A stretch of 35,945 nt of DNA, taken from positions 1-35,945 of the forward strand of contig JADCFP010000014.1 of the NCBI GenBank assembly GCA_020249465.1. The letters are read 5' to 3'. The translations under genes were made by a program, and so were the position numbers. The notes under the pieces were generated by a model, which was not told the DNA's origin, ran no database searches, and saw only the letters and a list, made by a program, of their open reading frames with translations. The DNA comes from Roseomonas sp. (lineage in GTDB: Bacteria > Pseudomonadota > Alphaproteobacteria > Acetobacterales > Acetobacteraceae). Position 1 is the first letter of the stretch; each line of letters begins with the position of its first letter. Shown one piece after another: positions 26,931 to 35,426 of the stretch.

Positions 26931-27842
26931 ATGCTCAAACGTCGCACAGCCCTCATGCTGCCTAGCCTGGCGTTCATGGCTTCAAAGGCAGAGGCGCAAG
27001 CCGATTGGCGCCAACAGGTGACCGAAATCCGCTTCGGCATGATCTCTGTAGAGAATGAGCGGGACGCAATCGCGCGGCTCCAGGGCCTTCAATCCTACAT
27101 GACGCGCGAATTGAGGTCTCCTTTCCGTGTCTTCAGGGGCTCTGATTACGCGGCAGTGGTTGAAGCCATGCGCGCAGGTCACTCAGAGCTCGCCTATCTT
27201 GGTCCAGCTTCTTATGGGCTTGCACGGCGCGTGATGGGTGAGCGGGTGGCGCCGATCTTCCGTTACATCGATAATGAAGGCATGGAAGGCTATTACAGCG
27301 CCATGATCGTAAAGGCGGACAGCCCAATCCGCCGATTGGAAGATATGCGCGGCAAGACGCTTGGCTTCAGTGATCCGAATAGCACATCAGGTTTTCAGGT
27401 GCCCGGTTGGTTTTTGCGCCGCCAGGGCATGGACCCTACCACTTACTTCTCTCGTACAGGCTTCACCGGCAGCCATGAACAAGGCGTTATGGCTGTGATC
27501 AATGGTACCTTTGATGCTGCCGTTCTTGCTTATTCTAACGAGCGCCGCAACACCTTCCAGCGTATGGTAGAGAAAGGCATGATTCCAGAGGGCGCAGTGC
27601 GCGTCATTTGGAAGTCCCCCCTGATACCGAATTCCCCTATTGTTTTGCGCATGGATTTACCCGAGGGCTTTCGGCGTGATGTTATTGCCGCTTTGACAGC
27701 ACTACCCGACCGCGATCCTCAGGCATTTCGTGATATGTCGTCTGGCGCCCGCGGTATGGCGCCCGCCAAGCATGAGGATTACCTGGATATCGTTGCCATT
27801 CTTGAAGAGAATGCAGCGCGTCGGCGGGAAAGGCGTTCCTGA
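26931..27842 (+). CDS. phnD: Phosphonate ABC transporter substrate-binding protein, PhnD family
   Basis: Periplasmic receptor of 303 aa with a signal peptide (MLKRRTALMLPSLAFMASKAEA). PhnD landmarks are RFGMISVENERDAIARLQGLQSYM, FRGSDYAAVVEAMRAGHSELAYLGPASYGLA and GKTLGFSDPNSTSGFQVPGW. It differs clearly from the PtxB protein at 19.4-20.2 kb, so it probably binds another ligand (2-aminoethylphosphonate, another phosphonate, or phosphate). The reading frame is intact, but an IS21 element ends 2 bp before the ATG and has taken away the ribosome binding site and the Pho box, so expression is probably low or altered. Confidence 0.88.
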   Translation: MLKRRTALMLPSLAFMASKAEAQADWRQQVTEIRFGMISVENERDAIARLQGLQSYMTRELRSPFRVFRGSDYAAVVEAMRAGHSELAYLGPASYGLARRVMGERVAPIFRYIDNEGMEGYYSAMIVKADSPIRRLEDMRGKTLGFSDPNSTSGFQVPGWFLRRQGMDPTTYFSRTGFTGSHEQGVMAVINGTFDAAVLAYSNERRNTFQRMVEKGMIPEGAVRVIWKSPLIPNSPIVLRMDLPEGFRRDVIAALTALPDRDPQAFRDMSSGARGMAPAKHEDYLDIVAILEENAARRRERRS

Positions 27843-27916
27843 TTACTTCCCCCGCAATAATCGCTGCGGAAGCACGCTGGCGGACGGTTAGGTCCATACG
27901 CCAGCGCGCCTGGTTC

Positions 27917-28699
27917 TTGGGTATTTTGCTGCTGGCACTCGCCATTGCGGTCTCGGCGTGGCTGGGTGAAGTCAGTATTTCGCGACTTTGGCGCGGCCTT
28001 CCCTTGGCGGGCAACTATATCGCAGGCACTATGCCGCAGCTGCGGCTGGACCACTTCCTGGACGATCTTGCGTATTGGATGTGGGGCTTTACGGATTGGG
28101 TTTGGCTGCTCGCCGATACGCTATTGATTGCCTATGTGGGCACTGTCTTAGGCGGCTTGGCTGCCCTGCTACTGTCCTTTCCCGCCGCCGCCACACTGGC
28201 ACCCGCTTGGGTTGTCACCTTTACCAGGCGCATTCTTGAACTTATGCGCACAGTGCCAACGCTCGTGCTTGCGCTTATCTTCGTCTACGCTTTCGGCCTT
28301 GGTGCCTTCGCCGGTATGCTGGCAATTGCCGTACACTCGGCGGGTGCACTTGGGAAACTTTTTGCTGAAGAACATGAAAACGCTTCACTCGCACAGATGG
28401 AAGCGGTGCGCGCGGCCGGTGGTTGCTGGCCTGCGCAAATGCGCTTCGGGATCTTCCCGCAATCCCTGCCTGGTATTCTGAGCTACGGGCTCCTCCGCTT
28501 CGAAATCAATGTGCGGGAAGCCAGTGTTCTTGGTATTGTTGGGGCCGGAGGTATCGGAGAAGAACTCTATCTCGCCGTACGTCAATTCGAATATCAGGAT
28601 ATCTCCGCCATTCTTGTCCTGATCTTGGCGACCGTCACGGTGATTGATCTAGTTTGCGGGTGGCTGCGGCGGCGGGTTCTGGGAAGCGTTTCATCATGA
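27917..28699 (+). CDS. phnE: Phosphonate ABC transporter permease, PhnE family (first copy)
   Basis: Inner-membrane permease, 260 aa from TTG 27917. The frame continues upstream to 27806 without ATG, GTG or TTG and encodes a plausible basic N-terminus (RWRTVRSIRQRAWF). The natural start may therefore be CTG 27839, which overlaps the phnD stop as CTGA, or ATT 27842, giving up to 286 aa. PhnE features are RRILELMRTVPTLVLALIFVYAFGLGAFAGMLAIAVHSAGALGKL, the EAA loop EAVRAAGGCWPAQMRFGIFPQ, and ASVLGIVGAGGIGEEL. Its stop overlaps the next gene. Confidence 0.88.
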   Translation: MGILLLALAIAVSAWLGEVSISRLWRGLPLAGNYIAGTMPQLRLDHFLDDLAYWMWGFTDWVWLLADTLLIAYVGTVLGGLAALLLSFPAAATLAPAWVVTFTRRILELMRTVPTLVLALIFVYAFGLGAFAGMLAIAVHSAGALGKLFAEEHENASLAQMEAVRAAGGCWPAQMRFGIFPQSLPGILSYGLLRFEINVREASVLGIVGAGGIGEELYLAVRQFEYQDISAILVLILATVTVIDLVCGWLRRRVLGSVSS

Positions 28700-29469
28700 A
28701 TTCTCGCCTTAACACATCGCTTCTTGGCGCCCTATTACTACTGCTCCTGATCATTGGCCTGTGGCGCATGGATGCTACGCCAGAGCGCATGTTGAATGGT
28801 ATCACAAAGTTGGGTTGGCTGGTGGCGCTGATGTGGCCCCCCTCCGCGGGCGGCGTGTTGCAAGAACTTTTGGTAAGTCTTCTGGAAAGCCTTGCCATGG
28901 CATTCCTGGGGACGCTTTTGGCAGCTCTTGTGGCGCTGCCGCTGTCCTTGCTCGGCGCTGGGAACATCATTGGCAATGTCTTGCTGAAATTCTCTGTACG
29001 CCGGGTCTATGATGGGCTGCGCGGCATAGATACGCTGATTTGGGCGCTGATCTTTGTGGCTGCAGTGGGCATGGGGCCGTTTGCGGGCATTCTTGCCCTG
29101 GCAGTCCCCGATATAGGTACCCTGTCTAAGTTGTTCAGTGAGGCGTTGGAATCGGCTGATCGCCGGCAGGTGGAAGCCGTTCGTGCTGCGGGCGCCAATC
29201 GTATATTGGCCATTCGGCTTGGCTTAATTCCTCAAGTCGCACCCGTCATACTTTCCCAAATTCTCTATACTTTGGAATCCAACGCGCGATCCTCGACAGT
29301 GCTTGGGATTGTGGGCGCCGGTGGTATTGGTTTGGCGCTCGCGGATCGCATTCGCATAAATAATTGGGATGAGGTTGCCTTCATCATCCTGCTGATCCTG
29401 GCCATGGTCGCCGTTATAGATTGGGCGAGCCGAAAGCTCCGCCTCAAGATCATACGGGCAAGTTCATAG
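28696..29469 (+). CDS. phnE: Phosphonate ABC transporter permease, PhnE family (second copy)
   Basis: The product is 257 aa from ATG 28696, overlapping the previous stop as ATGA. It has PhnE-type spans, GLRGIDTLIWALIFVAAVGMGPFAGILALAVPDIGTLSKL, the EAA loop EAVRAAGANRILAIRLGLIPQ, and SSTVLGIVGAGGIGLALAD. Two different PhnE proteins would form a heterodimer. No phnC-type ATPase gene precedes or follows: downstream lies a convergent operon 1 bp away. Confidence 0.9.
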   Translation: MNSRLNTSLLGALLLLLLIIGLWRMDATPERMLNGITKLGWLVALMWPPSAGGVLQELLVSLLESLAMAFLGTLLAALVALPLSLLGAGNIIGNVLLKFSVRRVYDGLRGIDTLIWALIFVAAVGMGPFAGILALAVPDIGTLSKLFSEALESADRRQVEAVRAAGANRILAIRLGLIPQVAPVILSQILYTLESNARSSTVLGIVGAGGIGLALADRIRINNWDEVAFIILLILAMVAVIDWASRKLRLKIIRASS

Positions 29470-29470
29470 A

Positions 29471-31168
29471 TTAGCGGCGCCAAGCAAAGGTGAAGCGGGC
29501 GAAAAGCCCGCCTACCGTAAGCTCCGTAAGCTTGGCGGTCAGTGAAATCGCTAGAATGACACAGGCCATGGCGGCAGCGGCGCTTGCCTGCCCTGCCTCA
29601 TCCATATGCACAACCGATACGGAGGCAGGTTTGGTGTCTGGACCATAAAGGAAGATAACGGCACTGACTGTGGTCATGGCACTGACGAAGAGGAAGACCA
29701 GGATTTCCAGGATGGCTGGTAAACAAATGGGCAGGGTGACGCGACCAAAAGTCTGCCAAATGGGAACATGAAGGCTGGCGCTGACAGCTTCAAACTCCGG
29801 ATCAAGCTGGCGAATGGCCGTTACTGCCGTCAGGTGCCCAACCGTATAAAAATGGATGATCGAATTAAGCACCAGGATAGTGAGCGTGCCATAGATGATA
29901 CCAAGCGGATTGGCGGGGTGATTGAAGAAAATGATGAAGGCAAGGCCCAGCACCAGCCCCGGTACGGCAAGCGGTATGGTGGCAAGAAAGCGGAGCGGTG
30001 CAGCAAGTAAGCTGCGCGGCGGACCACGTTCCAGACTATAGGCAATGATGAAAATCAGCGCTGTCCCAACAAAAGCCGTGATCAAGCTAAGCTTTACCGA
30101 GAGCCAAACTGCCTGCCAGCCAGCTGTATCAAACCGCGTGAAATCATAATTATCCAGAGTGAGTGTGAGATTATAGGGCCAAAAGCGGATGAAAGATCCC
30201 CAAACGGAGACAGCCACAATCCCCAGCAGGGCAATGGCCACCAAAAGGCAAAACAGGAGGGCGGGAATATCACGCCCGCGTCTTGGCTTTGGCCGATAGG
30301 CAATCGCGCGGCCCGTCAATGTTGCGCTTCTTTTGCGATGCGCCCAGCGATCCAACACAAAGGCGAGTACGGCCGGTATCAATAAGACCAAACCAACTAC
30401 CGCGCCCATATTCAAATCCTGCCGTCCTACCACCTGCTTATAGACATCGGTCGCCAATACGTTGAATTGCCCACCAATGACCTTTGGAATGCCGAAATCT
30501 GTAACCACCAGGGTGAAGACAACAACACTTGCCGAAACCAGCCCATACATGGCGCCGGGCAGTGTGACGGTCAGAAAAATACGCAGGCGGGAGGCTTTCA
30601 GCGCCTCGGCCGCTTCATACAAGCGGCCATCGGCTGTGGAGAGCGCCACCGAGATGATGATGGCAGCGGCCGGGAAGCAGTAAAATATCTGCGCCCCGAT
30701 AATTCCCCAAGGCCCATAAATGCTGCCACCAGCCATCAGCCCGCGCAGCATGCCCTGGTTGCCGAAAAGGTAGATCAAGGAAAGGGCGGGCAGAAGCGAC
30801 GGAGCCAGGATTGGCAGCAGCATGACGGCGCGGAACAGCCATTTCCCCGCCATGCAGCTTCGCGTTAGCCCGTAAGCATAGGTAAAGGCCAGTGGAATTA
30901 CCACACAGGTGGTTACCAGCGCTGTCCAAAGCGAATTCCAGGCCGAGCGCACCAGGCTAGGAGTGGTTACATAGATGGCGAAATTACGTAATCCGACAAA
31001 GCTGCCCTGCTGATCTTCAAAGGCGCGCAGCAAAAGACTCAGTAGGGGCAGGGCAAGCGCAATGGCGAGAAACAGCAATGCAATGGCTTGGATCAGGCGC
31101 AACCAGATTTCATCGGCTGATGCCTTAGGCCGAACAACGGTCAAGTTCTGCAAAAGTGCCCTGTTCAT
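29471..31168 (-). CDS. 2-aminoethylphosphonate ABC transporter permease, fused double permease
   Basis: The product is 565 aa with about twelve membrane spans in two homologous halves, each with an EAA-like loop (EAAEALKASRLRIFLTVTLPGAM and EAVSASLHVPIWQTFGRVTLPI). It is one-gene double permeases of this type (PhnU2/AepV class, FbpB-like) that accompany 2-aminoethylphosphonate binding proteins. It overlaps the ATPase gene by 4 bp. The C-terminal coding end contains a GC hairpin (29495-29511) next to the convergent phnE. Iron(III) transport, the other use of this architecture, is unlikely given phnX next door. Confidence 0.88.
   Translation of the reverse strand: MNRALLQNLTVVRPKASADEIWLRLIQAIALLFLAIALALPLLSLLLRAFEDQQGSFVGLRNFAIYVTTPSLVRSAWNSLWTALVTTCVVIPLAFTYAYGLTRSCMAGKWLFRAVMLLPILAPSLLPALSLIYLFGNQGMLRGLMAGGSIYGPWGIIGAQIFYCFPAAAIIISVALSTADGRLYEAAEALKASRLRIFLTVTLPGAMYGLVSASVVVFTLVVTDFGIPKVIGGQFNVLATDVYKQVVGRQDLNMGAVVGLVLLIPAVLAFVLDRWAHRKRSATLTGRAIAYRPKPRRGRDIPALLFCLLVAIALLGIVAVSVWGSFIRFWPYNLTLTLDNYDFTRFDTAGWQAVWLSVKLSLITAFVGTALIFIIAYSLERGPPRSLLAAPLRFLATIPLAVPGLVLGLAFIIFFNHPANPLGIIYGTLTILVLNSIIHFYTVGHLTAVTAIRQLDPEFEAVSASLHVPIWQTFGRVTLPICLPAILEILVFLFVSAMTTVSAVIFLYGPDTKPASVSVVHMDEAGQASAAAAMACVILAISLTAKLTELTVGGLFARFTFAWRR
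29495..29511. terminator. GC hairpin at the convergent phnE / AEP-permease junction
   Basis: GCGGGC and GCCCGC flank GAAAA, just inside the 3' end of the AEP permease gene and 26 bp after the phnE stop. It could stop phnDEE transcripts; no T-run follows. Low confidence. Confidence 0.3.
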
Positions 31169-32286
31169 GCGCGAAAGATCAAGAGCCGTTCGGGTTGGAA
31201 GCGGGCAAAGAGTTCTGCGCCCGGAAATGCCTGCAATTCAGCAAAGCGCGCTGGCGAAAGATCTGCTTCGAAGCGCAGCCCCTTTGCTTCAAGCCCAACC
31301 CGACAAACCGGCCCCAAAAACTCACACCCGATGACCTTGGCTAGAAAACTGCCGAATCCCTGATTGGCCTTATTGGATAGCTCCACATCTTCCGGACGAA
31401 TGAAAACCTCAATCTCCTCGCCGTACAGCAGATGCGCCGCGCCGGGCGCTGCCATCACCAGATCCTTGAAGACAATATGTCCTGTTGGCGTATGCACCTT
31501 GGCCATGAAGTGTGCGGAACGGCCAACAAAGCCCGCCACAAAAGCCGAAGCGGGCTGGCAATAGACTTCCTCTGGTGTGCCGATCTGTTCAATGCGTCCC
31601 TGGGACATCACCACGATGCGGTCCGAGACGCTCAGCGCTTCTTCCTGGTCATGCGTGACCATGATGGTGGTCACCCCCAATCTCTGCTGCAAGGAACGTA
31701 TTTCCTGGCGCAGATGCAGCCGCACAATGGCATCAAGCGCTGATAGCGGCTCATCGAGCAAAAGCAGGCCAGGTTCAGCGGCCAGGGCGCGCGCCAAGGC
31801 AACGCGCTGCTGCTGTCCGCCAGAAAGCTGTGCGGGGTATTTGGCAATCTTGTCTGCAAGCCCCACAAGATGCAGTAATTCACTGATACGGTTGATTTTT
31901 CGGGCTTTTGGCCAAGCGGCGCCGCGCAGGCCATAACCGATATTCTCGGCAACGCTCAGATTTGGAAACAACGCATAGGATTGGAAGACTATCCCAAAAT
32001 CGCGTTGTGCTGGGGGCAAGGCCGTGATGTCACGGCCAGCCTGGATGATGCGCCCTACAGTTGGCGGATCTAAACCCGCAATGGCGCGCAATAAGGTTGT
32101 TTTGCCACAACCCGATGGCCCAAGGAAGGAGACGAATTCGCCCGGAAAAACCTTCAGGCTGACGCGTTCAAGGGCAACGAAATTGCCAAATTGCTTACCG
32201 ACATCCGTGATGATGAGGAAGGGATGACCGATGCCAGAGGCTTCTCCGGCATCGGTACCCAAGCCATCATCCAGGGCGGCACCCAT
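31165..32286 (-). CDS. 2-aminoethylphosphonate ABC transporter ATPase
   Basis: The product is 373 aa, starting 5 bp after the binding-protein stop. A 20-residue N-terminal extension precedes the usual domain. Walker A GPSGCGKTT is at residues 56-64, the Q-loop is VFQSYALFPNLSVAENIGYGL, the signature is [14 protein letters not shown], Walker B is LLLDEPLSALD, and the switch is THDQEEA. A TOBE-type regulatory domain starts around residue 290 (VFIRPEDVEL). Corresponds to PhnT2/AepW-type ATPases; the ATPase alone would not fix the substrate. Confidence 0.9.
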   Translation of the reverse strand: MGAALDDGLGTDAGEASGIGHPFLIITDVGKQFGNFVALERVSLKVFPGEFVSFLGPSGCGKTTLLRAIAGLDPPTVGRIIQAGRDITALPPAQRDFGIVFQSYALFPNLSVAENIGYGLRGAAWPKARKINRISELLHLVGLADKIAKYPAQLSGGQQQRVALARALAAEPGLLLLDEPLSALDAIVRLHLRQEIRSLQQRLGVTTIMVTHDQEEALSVSDRIVVMSQGRIEQIGTPEEVYCQPASAFVAGFVGRSAHFMAKVHTPTGHIVFKDLVMAAPGAAHLLYGEEIEVFIRPEDVELSNKANQGFGSFLAKVIGCEFLGPVCRVGLEAKGLRFEADLSPARFAELQAFPGAELFARFQPERLLIFRA

Positions 32287-32291
32287 TTCGC

Positions 32292-33305
32292 TTAGCGCGG
32301 CGCGGACTTGCCGTCATAACGGCGCTGCCATTCGGCAAGTAGCCTTTCGCGCGCCGCGGCGATTTCTGCGAAATTTGCATTCACGAGGCGCTGCGCGAAT
32401 TCGGCCGGATAGCCGCGCACCGTCGGCTCGACGCCGGGGAGCGCCAGCATGGCGTAGTAGCGACCATAGAGCTCAGCCGCCTGGTGGGAAACGGTGAAGT
32501 CAGCAAGGCGCTTCGCCGCTTCCAGGTTACGGGTGCCGCGCATGATGGCGGTGGCTTCCAGGTCAAAGCCGACACCATCGCTCGGCACAATGATATCAAT
32601 CGGCGCGCCCTGATTTTTCAGCGTGACTGAACGCATATCGAAGGAAAGACCCACCCCAAATTCACCACGCGCAGCATTATTGCACGGCGCACTGCCGGAA
32701 TGAGTATATTGCTGAATATTCTCATGCAGCCTGTCCATGAAGTTCCAGGCGTTTTGCTCACCCTGATTGGCGATCCAACCCGCAATCGTCAGGAAGCCAG
32801 TACCCGATGAATTAGGGTTCGGCATCACGATTTGCCCGCGGAAGCGGGGGTCCAGCAGGTCTTGCCAGGTCGTCGGGCGCGGCAGATTGCGCTGCTGCGC
32901 CACCACCGTGTTGAAGCAGATGGCGGAAACAAATGCGTCCATGCCGGTCCAGGTCATGGGGCTGCGTGCACTGCGCATATTCGAGCGCAGCGCCTCTGCG
33001 CCACGCGGGGTGTAGGGTTCCAGCATGTCCTGCGCTTCCATTTGCAGCAGGGAAAAGACAGAAAGCCCCCACACCAAATCGGCGCGCGGATTGGCCTTTT
33101 CGGCAATCAGGCGGGCGGTGATGACACCCGTTGAGTCACGCACCCAGGCGATTTCAACATCACGCAAAGCGGCCTCTGCGGCCTGCTTGAAGGGCGCGAG
33201 CTGTTCATTTTCAAGCGCTGTATAGACTGTCAGGCGCGTGCGCTGCTGCGCTTCTGCCGAAGGCACCAAGCCTAGGAAGGCAAGGGCGAGAAGGATGAAT
33301 CGCAT
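32292..33305 (-). CDS. 2-aminoethylphosphonate-binding periplasmic protein
   Basis: The product is 337 aa. A Sec-type signal MRFILLALAFLGLVPSAEAQ is followed by RTRLTVYTALENEQLAPFKQA, the opening of PhnS2/AepX receptors (an iron-binding-protein-like fold). Further family blocks are DSTGVITARLIAEK, ADLVWGLSVFS and PRFRGQIVMPNPNSSGTGFLTIAGW. The ribosome binding site AGGAGG lies 7 bp before the ATG. It is the only binding protein here without a twin-arginine-like signal. A strong Pho box lies 55 bp upstream. Confidence 0.9.
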   Translation of the reverse strand: MRFILLALAFLGLVPSAEAQQRTRLTVYTALENEQLAPFKQAAEAALRDVEIAWVRDSTGVITARLIAEKANPRADLVWGLSVFSLLQMEAQDMLEPYTPRGAEALRSNMRSARSPMTWTGMDAFVSAICFNTVVAQQRNLPRPTTWQDLLDPRFRGQIVMPNPNSSGTGFLTIAGWIANQGEQNAWNFMDRLHENIQQYTHSGSAPCNNAARGEFGVGLSFDMRSVTLKNQGAPIDIIVPSDGVGFDLEATAIMRGTRNLEAAKRLADFTVSHQAAELYGRYYAMLALPGVEPTVRGYPAEFAQRLVNANFAEIAAARERLLAEWQRRYDGKSAPR

Positions 33306-33359
33306 GAATGAACCTCCTGGTTAGGGAGGTCCGGCTATCGCGCGAACTGCGACGGCAGC

Positions 33360-33388
33360 ATGACAGGTCCGTGACACTTCCGTGTCAA
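33360..33388 (-). promoter_or_regulatory. Strong Pho box upstream of the AEP transporter genes
   Basis: On the minus strand TTGACAC, GTGTCAC and CTGTCAT follow at 11-bp spacing (spacers GGAA and GGAC), matching the half-site at 4, 5 and 7 of 7. It ends 54 bp before the binding-protein ATG and overlaps the phnX stop codon, so the transporter genes can be induced independently of phnX. Confidence 0.75.
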
Positions 33389-34209
33389 TTTGCTTCCAGG
33401 ATGCCGGGCCTTTCGCCAGATGCCAGGCGGCCTTCGATATGCCCAATCAGCCAGGGCAGCTCCGCGATACTGTCAATCACAAGATGGGCGCCTGCACGCA
33501 GAAGGGGTTCACTCGCCGAACGCCGGAACTCCGCACGTTGATCAGCCGGGAGCTTCATAAGCTCCTCAGCGGTGAGCCCTGGATTATTGCCGGTCAGCGC
33601 TGCCCCCACGGCCCAGCAACCTGCCGCCCGCGCTTCGCCTATGCCGGGTGCGGTATCATCCAGCTTAATCACGCTACTGGCGGGCCAAATCCCCATTTGG
33701 GCAAGCGCGGACCAGATTTGCAGCGGGGCCGGACGCCCTGCTGCCAGATCTCCGGCGCAAATGGTGACTTCCGGCACAAAGCCCTGCGCAGCGGCGAGTG
33801 GCATGAGCCGTTCCATGATAGGGCGCGTATACCCGGTGGTGGAGCCGATCCGAATACCGCGCTCGGCGCACCATTGAAGCGCCGCATGTGCACCGGGGAT
33901 CAGCGTAGCATGCGCTTCCACGGCAGCGATGTTCATGGGCTCAAAAACCTCGAAGATCGCGTCAATGGCGGCATCATCAAAATCCCGGCCATGGCGTGCG
34001 CGCCAGGCTGCGGCAACACTAGGGGCCGAGCCGACGAGGCGAATATGATCCCGCTTGGCCATGCCCATGGGGCCGCGGGCATCGGCGATGGTGATGTCTA
34101 CGCCAAAATGCGCAAAGGCCTTCACAAAGGCGCCCATGGGCGCGCGGCTGCCATGATCAACCACAGTCCCGGCCCAATCCAGGATCACGGCCTTGATTTT
34201 CTGTGTCAT
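33385..34209 (-). CDS. phnX: Phosphonoacetaldehyde hydrolase (phosphonatase)
   Basis: Cleaves the C-P bond of phosphonoacetaldehyde to acetaldehyde and phosphate. The product is 274 aa of the HAD superfamily. The nucleophile is D11 in LDWAGTVVD, the Schiff-base Lys is K52 in GPMGMAKRDHI, the motif II region is GSTTGYTR, and the metal-binding motif is KLDDTAPGI. All are as in the Bacillus/Salmonella phosphonatases. Its ATG overlaps the FAD-oxidoreductase stop (ATGA), so substrate is probably handed over from that enzyme. No phnW transaminase gene is in the window. Confidence 0.95.
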   Translation of the reverse strand: MTQKIKAVILDWAGTVVDHGSRAPMGAFVKAFAHFGVDITIADARGPMGMAKRDHIRLVGSAPSVAAAWRARHGRDFDDAAIDAIFEVFEPMNIAAVEAHATLIPGAHAALQWCAERGIRIGSTTGYTRPIMERLMPLAAAQGFVPEVTICAGDLAAGRPAPLQIWSALAQMGIWPASSVIKLDDTAPGIGEARAAGCWAVGAALTGNNPGLTAEELMKLPADQRAEFRRSASEPLLRAGAHLVIDSIAELPWLIGHIEGRLASGERPGILEAN

Positions 34210-35321
34210 GGGTTTGCTTCCATATCGGCTAGTACCTCCTCGGCAATACCAAATCCCGTACTCGCCCCCGTGCCGGAGGTGACGGAGACTAAGCGTACCC
34301 CCGGCATTGGTGTTTCAAAGAAGGCATCATCAGGACCGGAGGGATAGAGGCCGGTCCACCTTTCAGTCACCTCGGGCTGAGGAAGATCAAGCACGCGCTG
34401 GGCTTCACGAATAATGAGCGCATCTACTGCTTCGGGCTGAAAAGGGTCTGGCGTGGGGCCGTAATGATGGCTGTCACCCACCACCAGGGAACCATCAGAG
34501 CTCTGCACAACGATCAAATGCACGCCATGGTCAAGCTCATTCTTCTGCTCGATCTGAAGACGCTTCCGCAAGCTTGGCAGGGATGGGCAATCCGCATAGC
34601 CGCGATAGCGATGTAGGCCGAGATCACTCATGATGGCGGCAGGCAGGCGCCAACCCGGATCAGCCAAGCGCAGCATATGCAGTTTGCAAAGCGTTACCTG
34701 ACGGCGCGCGAAGTTATTGGGGAAAAGCGTTGTGATATCCGGCCCGGGACAGACCACGATGCGTGGGGCGTGGAAAATGCCCTCAGTCGAATCAACCTGC
34801 CCAGAGGCAATGCCCTGCACGGCACAACGCCAGAAGAAATGTACGCCAAGCGATTCTTCAAGCCAGGCTGCAAGGCGTGGAATGGCTTCTCGGCTTTCGA
34901 CCCTAAGCTCATGCGGGCTGTGCAGTGCAGCGAGGAGGTCCGCAGAGCGGAGTGGCGCGGGGATGTCGCCCCCTTCCAGCAAACGGCAAGATGCACCCAT
35001 CGGGCTGGCCAGGAATTCGCGCAAGACGCCGACGGCCTCGGGCCGCCGCACTGCCATGAGCAAGCCGCGATGATGGATCGGGATACCAGCGAGTGGGGCA
35101 ACCTCGGCCCAAAGATCACGTGAACGGCGCGCGCGTTCCCAGGTTTTATGAGCCGCCTGGCCAGTCACGGTGACAAAGCCGAAGTTTCGAATGCTGGCAC
35201 CATTGGCCTGCGCGTCACGGTCAAGAACCGCTACCTTCAAGCCACGCCGTGCAGCATGTAGCGCATGGGCAAGGCCAAGAATGCCCGCGCCGATGATCAC
35301 GAGATCAAAGGCCTTATGCAT
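34206..35321 (-). CDS. FAD-dependent oxidoreductase of phosphonate operons (TIGR03364-like)
   Basis: The product is 371 aa, DAO-type fold. FAD dinucleotide motif GAGILG is at residues 11-16, an acidic residue ends strand 2 (VAVLDRD), and FAD contact RNFGFVTVTG follows. The C-terminal FAD motif region is TGLYPSGPDDAFFET then SVTSGTGASTGFGIAEEVL. The start ATG 35321 has GGAG 9 bp upstream. This family sits next to phnX in many genomes. Published work on related enzymes reports oxidative deamination of 2-aminoethylphosphonate and N-methyl derivatives to phosphonoacetaldehyde (from memory). Being coupled to phnX without phnW supports that role here. Confidence 0.85.
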   Translation of the reverse strand: MHKAFDLVIIGAGILGLAHALHAARRGLKVAVLDRDAQANGASIRNFGFVTVTGQAAHKTWERARRSRDLWAEVAPLAGIPIHHRGLLMAVRRPEAVGVLREFLASPMGASCRLLEGGDIPAPLRSADLLAALHSPHELRVESREAIPRLAAWLEESLGVHFFWRCAVQGIASGQVDSTEGIFHAPRIVVCPGPDITTLFPNNFARRQVTLCKLHMLRLADPGWRLPAAIMSDLGLHRYRGYADCPSLPSLRKRLQIEQKNELDHGVHLIVVQSSDGSLVVGDSHHYGPTPDPFQPEAVDALIIREAQRVLDLPQPEVTERWTGLYPSGPDDAFFETPMPGVRLVSVTSGTGASTGFGIAEEVLADMEANP

Positions 35322-35382
35322 GATATGATGGCTCCAAAACTAAAGACTTCTCTGCTGATCCTACATTGCCTCCGACAGAGTC

Positions 35383-35398
35383 TGGCGGAAACCCGCCA
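35383..35398. repeat. Small hairpin between the RHH gene and the FAD oxidoreductase gene
   Basis: TGGCGG and CCGCCA with a 4-base loop, in the 105-bp gap 35322-35426. No T-run on the minus strand, so a weak terminator or attenuator at best. I find no Pho box in this gap. Confidence 0.3.
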
Positions 35399-35426
35399 TT
35401 AGGCTCTGGAAGCTTTTTTAGGCTTG

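Noticed and set aside
33382-34347. 321-codon plus-strand open frame opposite phnX
   Set aside because: Antisense shadow of phnX and of the FAD gene end; composition is not protein-like and no motif is visible.
35322-35426. Pho box directly before the FAD oxidoreductase gene
   Set aside because: Only an isolated CTGTC is present, with no partner at 11 bp on either side.
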